Shown in pieces: positions 24,199 to 31,428 of a DNA stretch of 31,428 bases. A model generated the notes under the pieces. It was not told where the DNA came from. It was given only the letters and a program-made list of their open reading frames with translations, and searched no databases. A program made the translations under genes and the position numbers. Source of the DNA: SLNP01 sp964446435. Its GTDB lineage: Bacteria; Bacteroidota; Bacteroidia; Bacteroidales; VadinHA17. Numbering within the stretch: the first letter of the stretch is position 1; each line of letters begins with the position of its first letter. Location of the stretch: positions 1-31,428 of the forward strand of contig CAYUOS010000020.1 of NCBI GenBank assembly GCA_964446435.1, given 5' to 3'.

Positions 24199-26202
24199 GT
24201 GAATTTTAGAACTTCATTTATCTTCCTTCCTTCCTTCCTCTTCTGTTTCTTGACAACGAATGCTCAGCAGGAACTCCCGCAACAGGTTACCAATATGTTT
24301 GTCAAGGTTGACTCTCTCAAAAAGATTAAAAAGTTTGAGGAGGGTCTCAGTCTGTTGAATGAATGGATCGATAACAAATCTCAAGAGGATGGGATTGATG
24401 ACTATACCTTTGGTGAGGTGTACTACAGATCAGCAGATATCCTGGCTGCTTCCGGCAAACGCAGAGAATCTGTCACCATGGCTCAGAGAGCTGCTGACAA
24501 TTTCAGCAAGGCCGGATTGGATATCCTTGTCGGGGATTGCTATTCGCTTATCGGCAACAACCATATCTATATCGGAAATTATGAGGAAGCTATAAGGTAT
24601 TTTAATATGGTGTACCAGATTGATGAAGCACTTGGCAACCGTCTCAACCTGGCAGTATCATTAAATTCGATTGGCAAGGCTTATGAGCTCTGCAAGGAGT
24701 TTGAAAAAGCACTTGAGTTTTTCGGCCGATCGCTGGAAATAGCCCGCGAGGAGAATCAACCCGGCATGGTAGCAGTCAGGTTAGCCAGCATTGCCTCAAT
24801 ATACAAGAATCAGAACCTGGCAGATGAGGCTCTGAAACTTCTCACTGAAGCCCTCGATATTGAGATTGCTCAAAACAACATTATAGGTAAGGGATACAGG
24901 CTTGATATGATCGGCGAGATCTATACAATGAAAGGTGAATTCACTAAAGCTGAAGAGTATCTTAATGAAGCTCTTCAGATATTCAGGTCCTACAACGTAA
25001 AACCATCAGAGGCAATCGTGCTGAACCATCTCGCATATAACGCCTTTAAGAAAGGACTGACAAGTCAGGCCAGGGAATACTACCATCAGAGTCTGGAGAT
25101 CGCTGATGCTATCAGTTTCAGGAATATGCTTGAAAAGAATCATCAGGAACTTTCAAAGTTATACGAAGAAAGCGGAAATTATAAGAGTGCTCTTCAGCAT
25201 TACCAGACCTACATTGCTTTCAGAGATTCGTCGGTAACTGAAAGAACCAGGGAGCAACTGCTCGACTTCCAGGTTCGGTATGAGACTCAGGAAAGGGAGA
25301 AAGAGCTGGCCATTCTCAACCAGGAAAAGTCACTGCAGGAGTTGGAGCTTCATAAGGGAAAGCAACAGATACTTTTCATCATAGCTATCCTCGCCATTTC
25401 ACTGATTCTGCTGTTTGCCCTCTATGGCCGCTATCTTATCAGGAAGCGTAACCAGGCAGAGCTGACTGCGCTGAATACACAACTGAAGGAGATCAACTCA
25501 ACAAAAGACAAGCTCTTCTCGATAATCGCACACGACCTTAAGAATAATGTTTCTGCCTTCTCGAACCTGGCAGCAAGCATCAGCCGAAACCTCGACTCAA
25601 TCAGCAGGGAGGAATTGAAGTATTACCTAAAGGGTCTTCAGACATCAGCAAGTAACTTGAAGTACATGCTGTTAAACCTGCTTGAATGGGCTCTGTCACA
25701 GCAGAACAAAACCAGAATTGAGCCGTCAGAGTTTAAGCCTGCAGTTATGGTAAAGAACCTGGTGTCAGAGCTTCACCCTTTAATTCAGGGCCGGAACATT
25801 GCAATCGACTGTCAGATTGACCCCGACTCTGTTATCTGCACTGACAGAAACATAATCCAGACCGTCCTGAGGAATGTCCTTTCCAACTCAGTTAAATACA
25901 GCCACGACAATAGCAGGATTGAACTCTTCTCTGAATACCTTAACGGTAATTACAGGCTGATTATAAGGGATTACGGAACGGGCATTGATAAAGAGATTCT
26001 TGAAGCCATTCTTGGCATGCAACCTGTAAAGAGTAAACCAGGAATCAATGGTGAAAGCGGAACCGGTCTGGGAGTAAAGTTGAGCATGGAACTGATTGCA
26101 AAGTTGTCGGGCACGATTGACATAAGCAGCCAGCCAAAACAGGGAACAACATTCGTTATACAAATACCTCATTCTGATGGCAGTCAAAATTGCAATAGTT
26201 GA
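24199..26202 (+). CDS. TPR-containing sensor histidine kinase
   Basis: 667 residues from a GTG start; this start is needed to include the signal peptide (NFRTSFIFLPSFLFCFLTTNAQ), as the next Met is residue 33. Residues ~35-345 are tandem tetratricopeptide repeats (for example GDCYSLIGNNHIYIGNYEEAIRYF), predicted periplasmic. A coiled-coil (350-388) leads to a membrane helix (390-410). The cytosolic part has the HisKA H-box with H445 (SIIAHDLKNN), the N-box (LRNVLSNSVKYS), G1 DYGTGID (591-597) and G2 GTGLG (621-625), all intact. This is a common Bacteroidota architecture; the ligand is unknown. It overlaps the response regulator by 26 bases, so the two are translationally coupled and form one two-component system. 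Confidence 0.93.
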   Translation: MNFRTSFIFLPSFLFCFLTTNAQQELPQQVTNMFVKVDSLKKIKKFEEGLSLLNEWIDNKSQEDGIDDYTFGEVYYRSADILAASGKRRESVTMAQRAADNFSKAGLDILVGDCYSLIGNNHIYIGNYEEAIRYFNMVYQIDEALGNRLNLAVSLNSIGKAYELCKEFEKALEFFGRSLEIAREENQPGMVAVRLASIASIYKNQNLADEALKLLTEALDIEIAQNNIIGKGYRLDMIGEIYTMKGEFTKAEEYLNEALQIFRSYNVKPSEAIVLNHLAYNAFKKGLTSQAREYYHQSLEIADAISFRNMLEKNHQELSKLYEESGNYKSALQHYQTYIAFRDSSVTERTREQLLDFQVRYETQEREKELAILNQEKSLQELELHKGKQQILFIIAILAISLILLFALYGRYLIRKRNQAELTALNTQLKEINSTKDKLFSIIAHDLKNNVSAFSNLAASISRNLDSISREELKYYLKGLQTSASNLKYMLLNLLEWALSQQNKTRIEPSEFKPAVMVKNLVSELHPLIQGRNIAIDCQIDPDSVICTDRNIIQTVLRNVLSNSVKYSHDNSRIELFSEYLNGNYRLIIRDYGTGIDKEILEAILGMQPVKSKPGINGESGTGLGVKLSMELIAKLSGTIDISSQPKQGTTFVIQIPHSDGSQNCNS

Positions 26203-26824
26203 TGACCATAAAATCATCAGGGATGGCATCAGGGCTATGCTGCTGGGGCAATCTGAGTTCGAACTGGTGTTTGAAGCCTCATGCGGTGAAAACCTCAGGG
26301 AGACGATAGGAGATTGCATACCAGACCTTGTGCTGCTTGACATTAGACTTCCCGATGTGTGTGGCCTTGAGCTTATCAGCTTCTTTAAGATTAAATTTAA
26401 CTGCAGAGTACTGATGCTCACAGCCGAACTGGATGAAGAAGTTGTCTGCAAGGCCGTAAATAACGGCGCTGATGGGTTTTTAAACAAAGATGCTTCGGGT
26501 GAAGAGCTGATGGCTGCCATGAGGGCCGTTACTGACGGTGAGCCCTACTTCGGACAGAGTCTTTCTTCAATGATTTACCGCAGTTACAAAAGAAAGATTA
26601 TAGAGCTGAAAGAGATACATGAAATGCCTGTCATAACTGTCAGGGAAAAGGAAATCATACGAAGCCTGAGCGATGGTTTAAGCTTTAAAGAGATTGGTGA
26701 ACAGCTTTTTATCAGTCCAAGAACAGTTGAAAACCATAAAAACAATATTCTTCAGAAGCTTGGACTGAAGAATACCATTGAACTGGTAAGGTATGCCATC
26801 AGGCATAAGATTGTTGAGCTCTGA
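26177..26824 (+). CDS. NarL/LuxR-family response regulator
   Basis: 215 residues. Receiver domain: acidic pocket D9-D10, phospho-acceptor D55 (LVLLDIRLPD), T82 and K104. C-terminal LuxR-type helix-turn-helix: ITVREKEIIRSLSDGLSFKEIGEQLFISPRTVENHKNNILQKLGL. It should be phosphorylated by the overlapping TPR kinase and bind DNA as a dimer. The start ATG lies within the kinase's last codons. The genes that follow on the same strand encode surface proteins and are candidate targets, and two dyads are candidate sites; both are inference. Confidence 0.95.
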   Translation: MAVKIAIVDDHKIIRDGIRAMLLGQSEFELVFEASCGENLRETIGDCIPDLVLLDIRLPDVCGLELISFFKIKFNCRVLMLTAELDEEVVCKAVNNGADGFLNKDASGEELMAAMRAVTDGEPYFGQSLSSMIYRSYKRKIIELKEIHEMPVITVREKEIIRSLSDGLSFKEIGEQLFISPRTVENHKNNILQKLGLKNTIELVRYAIRHKIVEL

Positions 26825-26887
26825 AACAGGCTGTTGAAATCCCCTATCAACTTTAGGGAAATTCACTTATGGCACAGCCATGGTGAG

Positions 26888-26938
26888 GGGTATAAATTTG
26901 TTAGCATAATTAAATCGATTTGCTAACTCTTTATACCC
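26888..26938 (+). promoter_or_regulatory. Nested inverted repeat with -7 box before the repeat lipoprotein
   Basis: Outer arms GGGTATAAA (26888-26896) and TTTATACCC (26930-26938); inner arms GTTAGCA (26900-26906) and TGCTAAC (26921-26927) with a 14-base centre. TAAATTTG at 26893-26900 fits the -7 consensus but has no clear -33 partner. The repeat ends 6 bases before the next ATG, so as RNA it could hide the start region. Confidence 0.6.
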
Positions 26939-26944
26939 ACGAAA

Positions 26945-27634
26945 ATGAGAAGACTATTAAAAGTATCTGCACTCACATTATGTGTAACTGTACTGGTCAT
27001 TAATACCGGCTGTTCCAAAAACAATGATAAGCCGGTTAAGGAATTGGAGGTAATAACCTCGCAGGTAAGCAACATCCTTATAAAAACAGCTATAGGAGGA
27101 GGATGGATAACGGCAAGTGGCGGCCTGGAGATTACCGCATCAGGAGTGGTATACAGCACCAATCCGACCCCGTCACTTAACAAGATACAATGTACCACCG
27201 AGATAAACCCTAACAACGAAAGCCCGTTTCATGTTGTAATGGATAAGCTTAGAGCCGGCACAGACTACTACGTTCGCGCCTATGCTACTGACAATGAAGG
27301 CAATACATGGTATGGTGACGAACAGACATTTACTACCTATGCAAGTCCTGTTGTTGCAACTGGTGATATTTTCTACATCTCAGGCCGTGGCCTGGTTGTC
27401 AGCAGCAATATCACAAACACAGGAGGATTGCCTGTCACGGAGAGAGGGGTGGTTCTCGGAACTTCTGACAATCCCACTATCGACAACACTGTGGTAACCG
27501 CAACCACTGCCGGAACAGGTGACTATTCAGTAGAAGTTACACAGACACAGGCAGGGGTCACCTATTATATAAGGGCTTACGCCAAAAATGCAGGTGGGGT
27601 CTTTTATGGAAACCAGAAAACCTACACACGCTAA
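26945..27634 (+). CDS. Predicted lipoprotein with two Ig/FN3-like repeats
   Basis: 229 residues. Signal sequence MRRLLKVSALTLCVTVLVINTGC with lipidation at C23 likely. The mature part is two tandem ~97-residue copies of a beta-rich module common in Bacteroidota surface proteins: the first ends YYVRAYATDNEGNTWYGDEQTFTT (near 131) and the second ends YYIRAYAKNAGGVFYGNQKTYT. Each also has an ASGVVYSTNPTPSL / ERGVVLGTSDNPTI segment. Exact role unknown; binding of a ligand or spacer function are possible. It stands 120 bases after the response regulator and directly behind a nested inverted repeat. Confidence 0.82.
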   Translation: MRRLLKVSALTLCVTVLVINTGCSKNNDKPVKELEVITSQVSNILIKTAIGGGWITASGGLEITASGVVYSTNPTPSLNKIQCTTEINPNNESPFHVVMDKLRAGTDYYVRAYATDNEGNTWYGDEQTFTTYASPVVATGDIFYISGRGLVVSSNITNTGGLPVTERGVVLGTSDNPTIDNTVVTATTAGTGDYSVEVTQTQAGVTYYIRAYAKNAGGVFYGNQKTYTR

Positions 27635-27675
27635 ATAAATCAACAGGTGATTAAACAAGACAGGAAACCGGTACA

Positions 27676-27909
27676 ATGAGTCCTTCATGTTTTCCCAACA
27701 ATATTACCCGTCAACTGTCTGAAGCAGAGAGGCTCATGATAGAACAGAAGTTTACTGAAGCCTTCGATCTGATTGAAATTATCTCGGGGAGTCTTACTGG
27801 CATAAGAAAGGGAGGAAATGAAGTCAATGACGATTTCCTCCCTGACTCCCAGAAAAGACTAAGGCTGATGAAAAGCAGATTGATAAAGGAGATGGCACGC
27901 AAACTATAG
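27676..27909 (+). CDS. Small protein of unknown function
   Basis: 77 residues, not recognised. Predicted helical and charged, with LSEAERLMIEQKFTEAFDLIEII and a C-terminal S-Q-K-R-L-R-L-M-K-S-R-L-I-K-E-M-A-R-K-L helix; the first half resembles a single TPR-like hairpin. It has no signal peptide, so it would be cytosolic, unlike its exported neighbours. It lies 41 bases after the repeat lipoprotein and 72 bases before the GLUG protein on the same strand. A GACAGGAAAC stretch 10-20 bases ahead is only a weak ribosome site. It could be a chance frame, but its direction and fit between two genes favour a real gene. Confidence 0.5.
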   Translation: MSPSCFPNNITRQLSEAERLMIEQKFTEAFDLIEIISGSLTGIRKGGNEVNDDFLPDSQKRLRLMKSRLIKEMARKL

Positions 27910-27981
27910 GAGGCATATCAAATATAACAACCTGTTAAAATCGAATCAGACCTGCACGTTAACCACAAAACAGATAAACAA

Positions 27982-30213
27982 ATGAAGACATTTTTACCCG
28001 CATTGATTTTACTAATGCTTACCCACACGCTGGCGGCACAGTTTGGCGGGGGTGAAGGAACCGAGGCAAATCCCTACAGGATAGCAACAGCACAACACCT
28101 GACCGAACTCTCCAACGATGTTAACGGAGGAACTCTATATGGGAACAAGTATTTTGTACTTACCAATGATATTGATTTTACCAATTATGACGGAAACGGC
28201 AATAACTACTTCGGTGCAGGAAGCCCTGGTTATAACAATGGAGAGGGATGGATTCCGATAGGCAATACCGTCAGAAGGTTCTGGGGTAAACTTGATGGCC
28301 GGAATCATACTATCAAAGGTTTGTATATTAACCGAAACTCTGATTATCAGGGCTTATTTGGAGCAATAGAATCATCTGTAAAGAATTTAATATTGCTTAA
28401 CGTTGATATAAGAGGAGGTTCCTTCTGTGCCGGAATTAGTCCCAGAGTTTATCAAAACGGATCTGTAACAAACTGTCATGTTACCGGATCTGTAAAGGGT
28501 GTAAGTACCGTTGGGGGAATTGCAGGTGCGGTATCAACAAATGCGATAATAAGCCGAACTTCTTTTAAGGGGAGAATTGAGGGTACAGGTACTATGGGTG
28601 GAATAAGCGGCTCAATGAGTGAGGATGGACTTATTGAATGGTGCAGAACAAATGTTGAAATCATCGGATCGGGAGATTACATTGGAGGAATAATCGGCAA
28701 TAGTTACAAAGGATTAATAAAAACCTCATATTCATCAGGAAGTATAAGTACTTCAGAGAAAAGTGCCGGTGGTGTGGCAGGTTTAATCCAGGGGGGTATT
28801 ATTGAAAACTGCTACTCTCTTGCCTCCGTGAGTGCGGGAAATAATGCCGGAGGTTTGGTTGGTTCCAATGTTGGTATTGTCAGGGGATGTTATTCAACAG
28901 GTGCCGTTGGGCAGGCTGTCTCCCGGGGTGGATTGGTCGGATCTAATACCGGAACGGTGAGTAACAGTTTCTGGGATATTAATACATCAGGAATAACTAC
29001 TGGGGCAGGAACAGGCCTCACTACTGCAGAGATGAAAGAGAGGCAACCCTTTATAGATGCCGGATGGGACTTCAACAATATGTGGACAAGTCACGAAATG
29101 ATCTGCAACGGTTACCATCACTTCATGCCTGTAACTCCCGAGAAACCAACAGGTCAGGGAACAGCAGCCTTACCATACAAGATAGAAAGCCTCGAAAACC
29201 TCTTCTGGATTAATCATAATATGATATTCAGCAAAAATTACATACAAACTGCAGACATAGATGCCACAGAGACAGCTGCATGGCACTTCGGTGACGGCTG
29301 GGTACCCCTGGGATCTCCCTCCAGACCATTTACAGGAAGCTATAACGGAAACTGGCATATGATATCAAATATCCATATCAACTTCCCCGAAATAGACGGA
29401 TTGGGTTTGTTTGCCGAGCTTTCTAATGCCACGATTCAGAAGCTCGGTCTCAAAAACATTACCATAAGAGGCCGCAACAACCTGGGAGCATTAGCTTCTG
29501 TAAGTAAAGACAGCAATATCTCATTCTGTTTTACAAGCGGAAATATCTTCGGCAACAACTATATAGGGGGATTTTTCAACACCACTCTGATTGCCAACAA
29601 TATAAACTCATGCTATTCAAGAGTCAATCTTACTGCCAACTCGTCAATAGGCGGCCTGGTCTCGGCAGCACTCGACAATTCGACCATTGGTGAGAGTTAT
29701 TACGCCGGAGTAATCAAGGGTAACAGTTCGCTGGGAGGGCTGATTTCCTATGCAGATGATCAATACAGCGCCGGAGACTGTATCTGGGACATGCAGCTTT
29801 CAGGTGTAACGGTCAGCAGTTCAGGTACGGGCTACAATACATCTGCCATGAAGAACATTGATACCTATATGTCTCTGGGGTGGGATGGCGATACATGGCT
29901 GATCGATGAACATAATGACTCATATCCGAGGTTTTCATCGGGAAGTACATTTATCTTTAATCAAAATGATGCTGAAACAGCTTCAGTTTATCCTAATCCG
30001 GCATCCAGCTCCCTGAAAATAAACGGAAGACAGATAATTAATAGGGTTGAGATCTATAACAATGCAGGCATTTGCACCCTTGCACTGACCAATTTGCAGG
30101 TTGAAGAGGCACTTGTTGATATTTCAGGCCTGAAGACCGGGATGTATTTGGTAAAGGTTTACTACTCCGACATTTTAAGCTCTGTGCATAAAATAATTAT
30201 TAATAACAATTAG
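27982..30213 (+). CDS. GLUG-repeat surface protein with T9SS sorting domain
   Basis: 743 residues. Signal peptide MKTFLPALILLMLTHTLAAQ (cleavage near 19-20). Two similar halves follow: residues ~25-375 open with GTEANPYRIATAQHLTELS and end with a WDINTSGITTGAGTGLTTAEM block; residues ~391-650 open with GTAALPYKIESLENLFWI and end with a matching WDMQLSGVTVSSSGTGYNTSAM block. In between are GLUG-type repeats with GGI/GGLVG turns (for example VGGIAGAV, AGGLVGSN, RGGLVGSN). GLUG proteins form right-handed beta-helices, often adhesins. Residues ~666-743 (ASVYPNPASSSLKI ... ISGLKTGMYLVKVYY) are a type A T9SS C-terminal domain, so the protein is exported through the outer membrane and anchored or released. 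Confidence 0.92.
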   Translation: MKTFLPALILLMLTHTLAAQFGGGEGTEANPYRIATAQHLTELSNDVNGGTLYGNKYFVLTNDIDFTNYDGNGNNYFGAGSPGYNNGEGWIPIGNTVRRFWGKLDGRNHTIKGLYINRNSDYQGLFGAIESSVKNLILLNVDIRGGSFCAGISPRVYQNGSVTNCHVTGSVKGVSTVGGIAGAVSTNAIISRTSFKGRIEGTGTMGGISGSMSEDGLIEWCRTNVEIIGSGDYIGGIIGNSYKGLIKTSYSSGSISTSEKSAGGVAGLIQGGIIENCYSLASVSAGNNAGGLVGSNVGIVRGCYSTGAVGQAVSRGGLVGSNTGTVSNSFWDINTSGITTGAGTGLTTAEMKERQPFIDAGWDFNNMWTSHEMICNGYHHFMPVTPEKPTGQGTAALPYKIESLENLFWINHNMIFSKNYIQTADIDATETAAWHFGDGWVPLGSPSRPFTGSYNGNWHMISNIHINFPEIDGLGLFAELSNATIQKLGLKNITIRGRNNLGALASVSKDSNISFCFTSGNIFGNNYIGGFFNTTLIANNINSCYSRVNLTANSSIGGLVSAALDNSTIGESYYAGVIKGNSSLGGLISYADDQYSAGDCIWDMQLSGVTVSSSGTGYNTSAMKNIDTYMSLGWDGDTWLIDEHNDSYPRFSSGSTFIFNQNDAETASVYPNPASSSLKINGRQIINRVEIYNNAGICTLALTNLQVEEALVDISGLKTGMYLVKVYYSDILSSVHKIIINNN

Positions 30214-30275
30214 AAAAACTTACTCAACTGGATTAAACAGTTAATGTAACTCTGTTAAAACTAATAACCTGCTTT

Positions 30276-31370
30276 ATGAAAACGAAAATTAAAAGACTTG
30301 CAATGTTGATGTTATCATCATTACTGGCAATCTCCGGATGCAAAAAAGATGATGACAATCCTGATAAAGACCCGGTAATTGATGTATATGCCGCAGGGTA
30401 CAGCAACAACAGTGAAGGAGTATCAGTAGCAGGGTACTGGAAGAATGGTGTCTGGAATGGATTAACCTCTCCCGACCTGGCGCTTGGGTCTTCAGTGAAC
30501 TCACTGGTCGTTAAGGAAGATGATTTATACGCGGTTGGATTTGGACAACAAAGCAACGGGGTTATGGTAGCAGGCTACTGGAAAAATGGCACATGGAATA
30601 AACTCTCATCGCTTCACCAGGGCTACAGCACATACACTTCCGGTATTTTTCTTAACGGAAATGACGTCTATATCACCGGATACAGCCGCACTAGCCAATC
30701 TGTCGATAATCCGGGTTACTGGAAAAACGGAGTATGGAACTCCTTGCCAAAAGTTGATGACACACAGCGCGGTTTAGCAATGTCTGGAGCAATTGCCGGT
30801 TCAGATCTTTATATCCTCGGAAACTGTATAAACAGTTCATCGAGGTGGGTTGCCGGAATATGGAAAAACGGCACATGGAGTGCACTGTCTGCTCCTGCAG
30901 AGACCAGAGAAACCTTTGCAGAATCCGTGATTTTATCGGGAACCGATGTGTATGTTGCCGGATGCAGGGTTAATACCGCAGGTGTGTGGCTGCCGGGGTA
31001 CTGGAAAAACGGTGTATGGACAGGCCTGCCAGCCCTAAGCCAGGATAAAAGCTCTTACGTATATGCAATACTTTTATCAGGAACAGACCTGTATGTTGTT
31101 GGCGACAGCCGTGGCAACACAGGGCCTATAGTGCCGGGATACTGGAAAAATGGTACATGGAATGCACTTGAGGTGATTGACCCGACAAGGCATTCGTTTG
31201 CAATATCAATTTTTACACATGGAGAAGATGTATACATCGGAGGCTATAGTACAAACAGTAGCGGCAGTACTACGGCCTGTTACTGGAAGAATGGCAAACT
31301 GTCAACACTGCAGGGAATAATCTCCACAGGTTCATCAGGGGTCACCGATGTGTTCGTAACAGCCAATTAG
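30276..31370 (+). CDS. Lipoprotein, seven-repeat beta-propeller (YWKNG repeats)
   Basis: 364 residues. Lipoprotein signal MKTKIKRLAMLMLSSLLAISGC with lipidation at C22, then an acidic linker KKDDDNPDKDP. The rest is seven tandem repeats, each with a (Y/I)WKNG motif; the Trp residues are at 55, 102, 149, 196, 243, 290 and 337, exactly 47 residues apart. Each repeat reads roughly D-V-Y-V-A-G-Y-(S)-x(9)-P-G-Y-W-K-N-G-x-W-x-x-L. The partial strand GVTDVFVTAN at the very end matches the start of a blade and could close the ring with the N-terminal IDVYAAGYS strand. No ligand is known; proteins with this kind of repeat occur in Bacteroidota but are uncharacterised as far as I know. The stop is 3 bases before a heptamer array. 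Confidence 0.88.
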   Translation: MKTKIKRLAMLMLSSLLAISGCKKDDDNPDKDPVIDVYAAGYSNNSEGVSVAGYWKNGVWNGLTSPDLALGSSVNSLVVKEDDLYAVGFGQQSNGVMVAGYWKNGTWNKLSSLHQGYSTYTSGIFLNGNDVYITGYSRTSQSVDNPGYWKNGVWNSLPKVDDTQRGLAMSGAIAGSDLYILGNCINSSSRWVAGIWKNGTWSALSAPAETRETFAESVILSGTDVYVAGCRVNTAGVWLPGYWKNGVWTGLPALSQDKSSYVYAILLSGTDLYVVGDSRGNTGPIVPGYWKNGTWNALEVIDPTRHSFAISIFTHGEDVYIGGYSTNSSGSTTACYWKNGKLSTLQGIISTGSSGVTDVFVTAN

Positions 31371-31373
31371 CTT

Positions 31374-31428
31374 ACCTCACACCTCACACCTCACACCTCA
31401 CACCTCACACCTCACACCTCACACCTCA
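31374..31428 (+). repeat. Heptanucleotide tandem array, unit ACCTCAC, cut by window end
   Basis: Nearly eight perfect ACCTCAC units with no variation, starting 3 bases after the stop codon of the propeller lipoprotein and running off the window. Third array of 7-base period in the window, with a third unit sequence. Confidence 0.95.

Noticed and set aside
25888..26520. 210-residue open frame on the minus strand
   Set aside because: Antisense to the kinase ATPase domain and receiver domain; Ser-rich low-information product typical of a shadow frame.
27938..30275. Common motif CTGTTAAAA...ACCTGC before the GLUG and propeller genes
   Set aside because: Spacing inside the motif (9 versus 6 bases) and distance to the start codon differ; AT-rich and short enough to be chance.

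Overview
The window looks like a chromosomal segment of an anaerobic member of the Bacteroidota, most likely of Bacteroidales/Marinilabiliales type; no finer placement is possible from the sequence alone. Evidence: a rpsU-xer-hpf-tRNA-tuf-secE-nusG-rplKAJL-rpoBC-DUF3467 block, an S46 dipeptidyl-peptidase, a type IX secretion (T9SS) C-terminal sorting domain, SusD-era-style short lipoproteins, promoters of the Bacteroidota type (TTTG-N18/19-TAnnTTTG), and mostly weak or absent Shine-Dalgarno sequences.

Layout. (1) 1-2258, plus strand: the 3' end of an iron-sulfur protein and hcp (class I hybrid cluster protein), closed by a strong terminator; this is a nitrosative-stress pair typical of anaerobes. 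(2) 2390-7510, minus strand: a compact cluster of DUF2520 Rossmann protein, KdsC-like phosphatase, UbiA-family prenyltransferase, Maf and a secreted S46 peptidase, with overlaps or gaps of 1-15 bases. (3) 7566-7973: a small predicted lipoprotein with its own promoter. (4) 8090-23014, minus strand: the core translation/transcription block, starting at a consensus promoter before rpsU and a second one before four tRNA genes (Thr-Tyr-Gly-Thr), then tuf, tRNA-Trp, secE, nusG, rplK, rplA, rplJ, rplL, an attenuator-like hairpin, rpoB, rpoC and a DUF3467 gene ending in a strong terminator. (5) 23208-23855, minus: a membrane-anchored helix-hairpin-helix (ComEA-like) protein. (6) 24199-31370, plus: a TPR sensor kinase and an overlapping LuxR-type response regulator, followed by a duplicated-domain lipoprotein, a small unknown protein, a GLUG-repeat T9SS surface protein and a lipoprotein that is an almost perfect seven-repeat beta-propeller.

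The most unusual signals are non-coding. Three intergenic tracts (2321-2390, 23899-24035, 31374-31428) are tandem arrays of 7-bp units, each with a different unit sequence. Two of them carry the same 26-base core element (25/26 identical) containing a 10-bp palindrome. Two arrays directly touch stop codons. In addition, dyad-symmetric sequences with a shared GGGTA(T)AAATTTGT stretch lie ahead of the sensor kinase and ahead of the lipoprotein that follows its response regulator, suggesting a local regulatory circuit. The seven-fold propeller has a conserved Trp at exact 47-residue intervals. No phage, insertion sequence or CRISPR array was seen.
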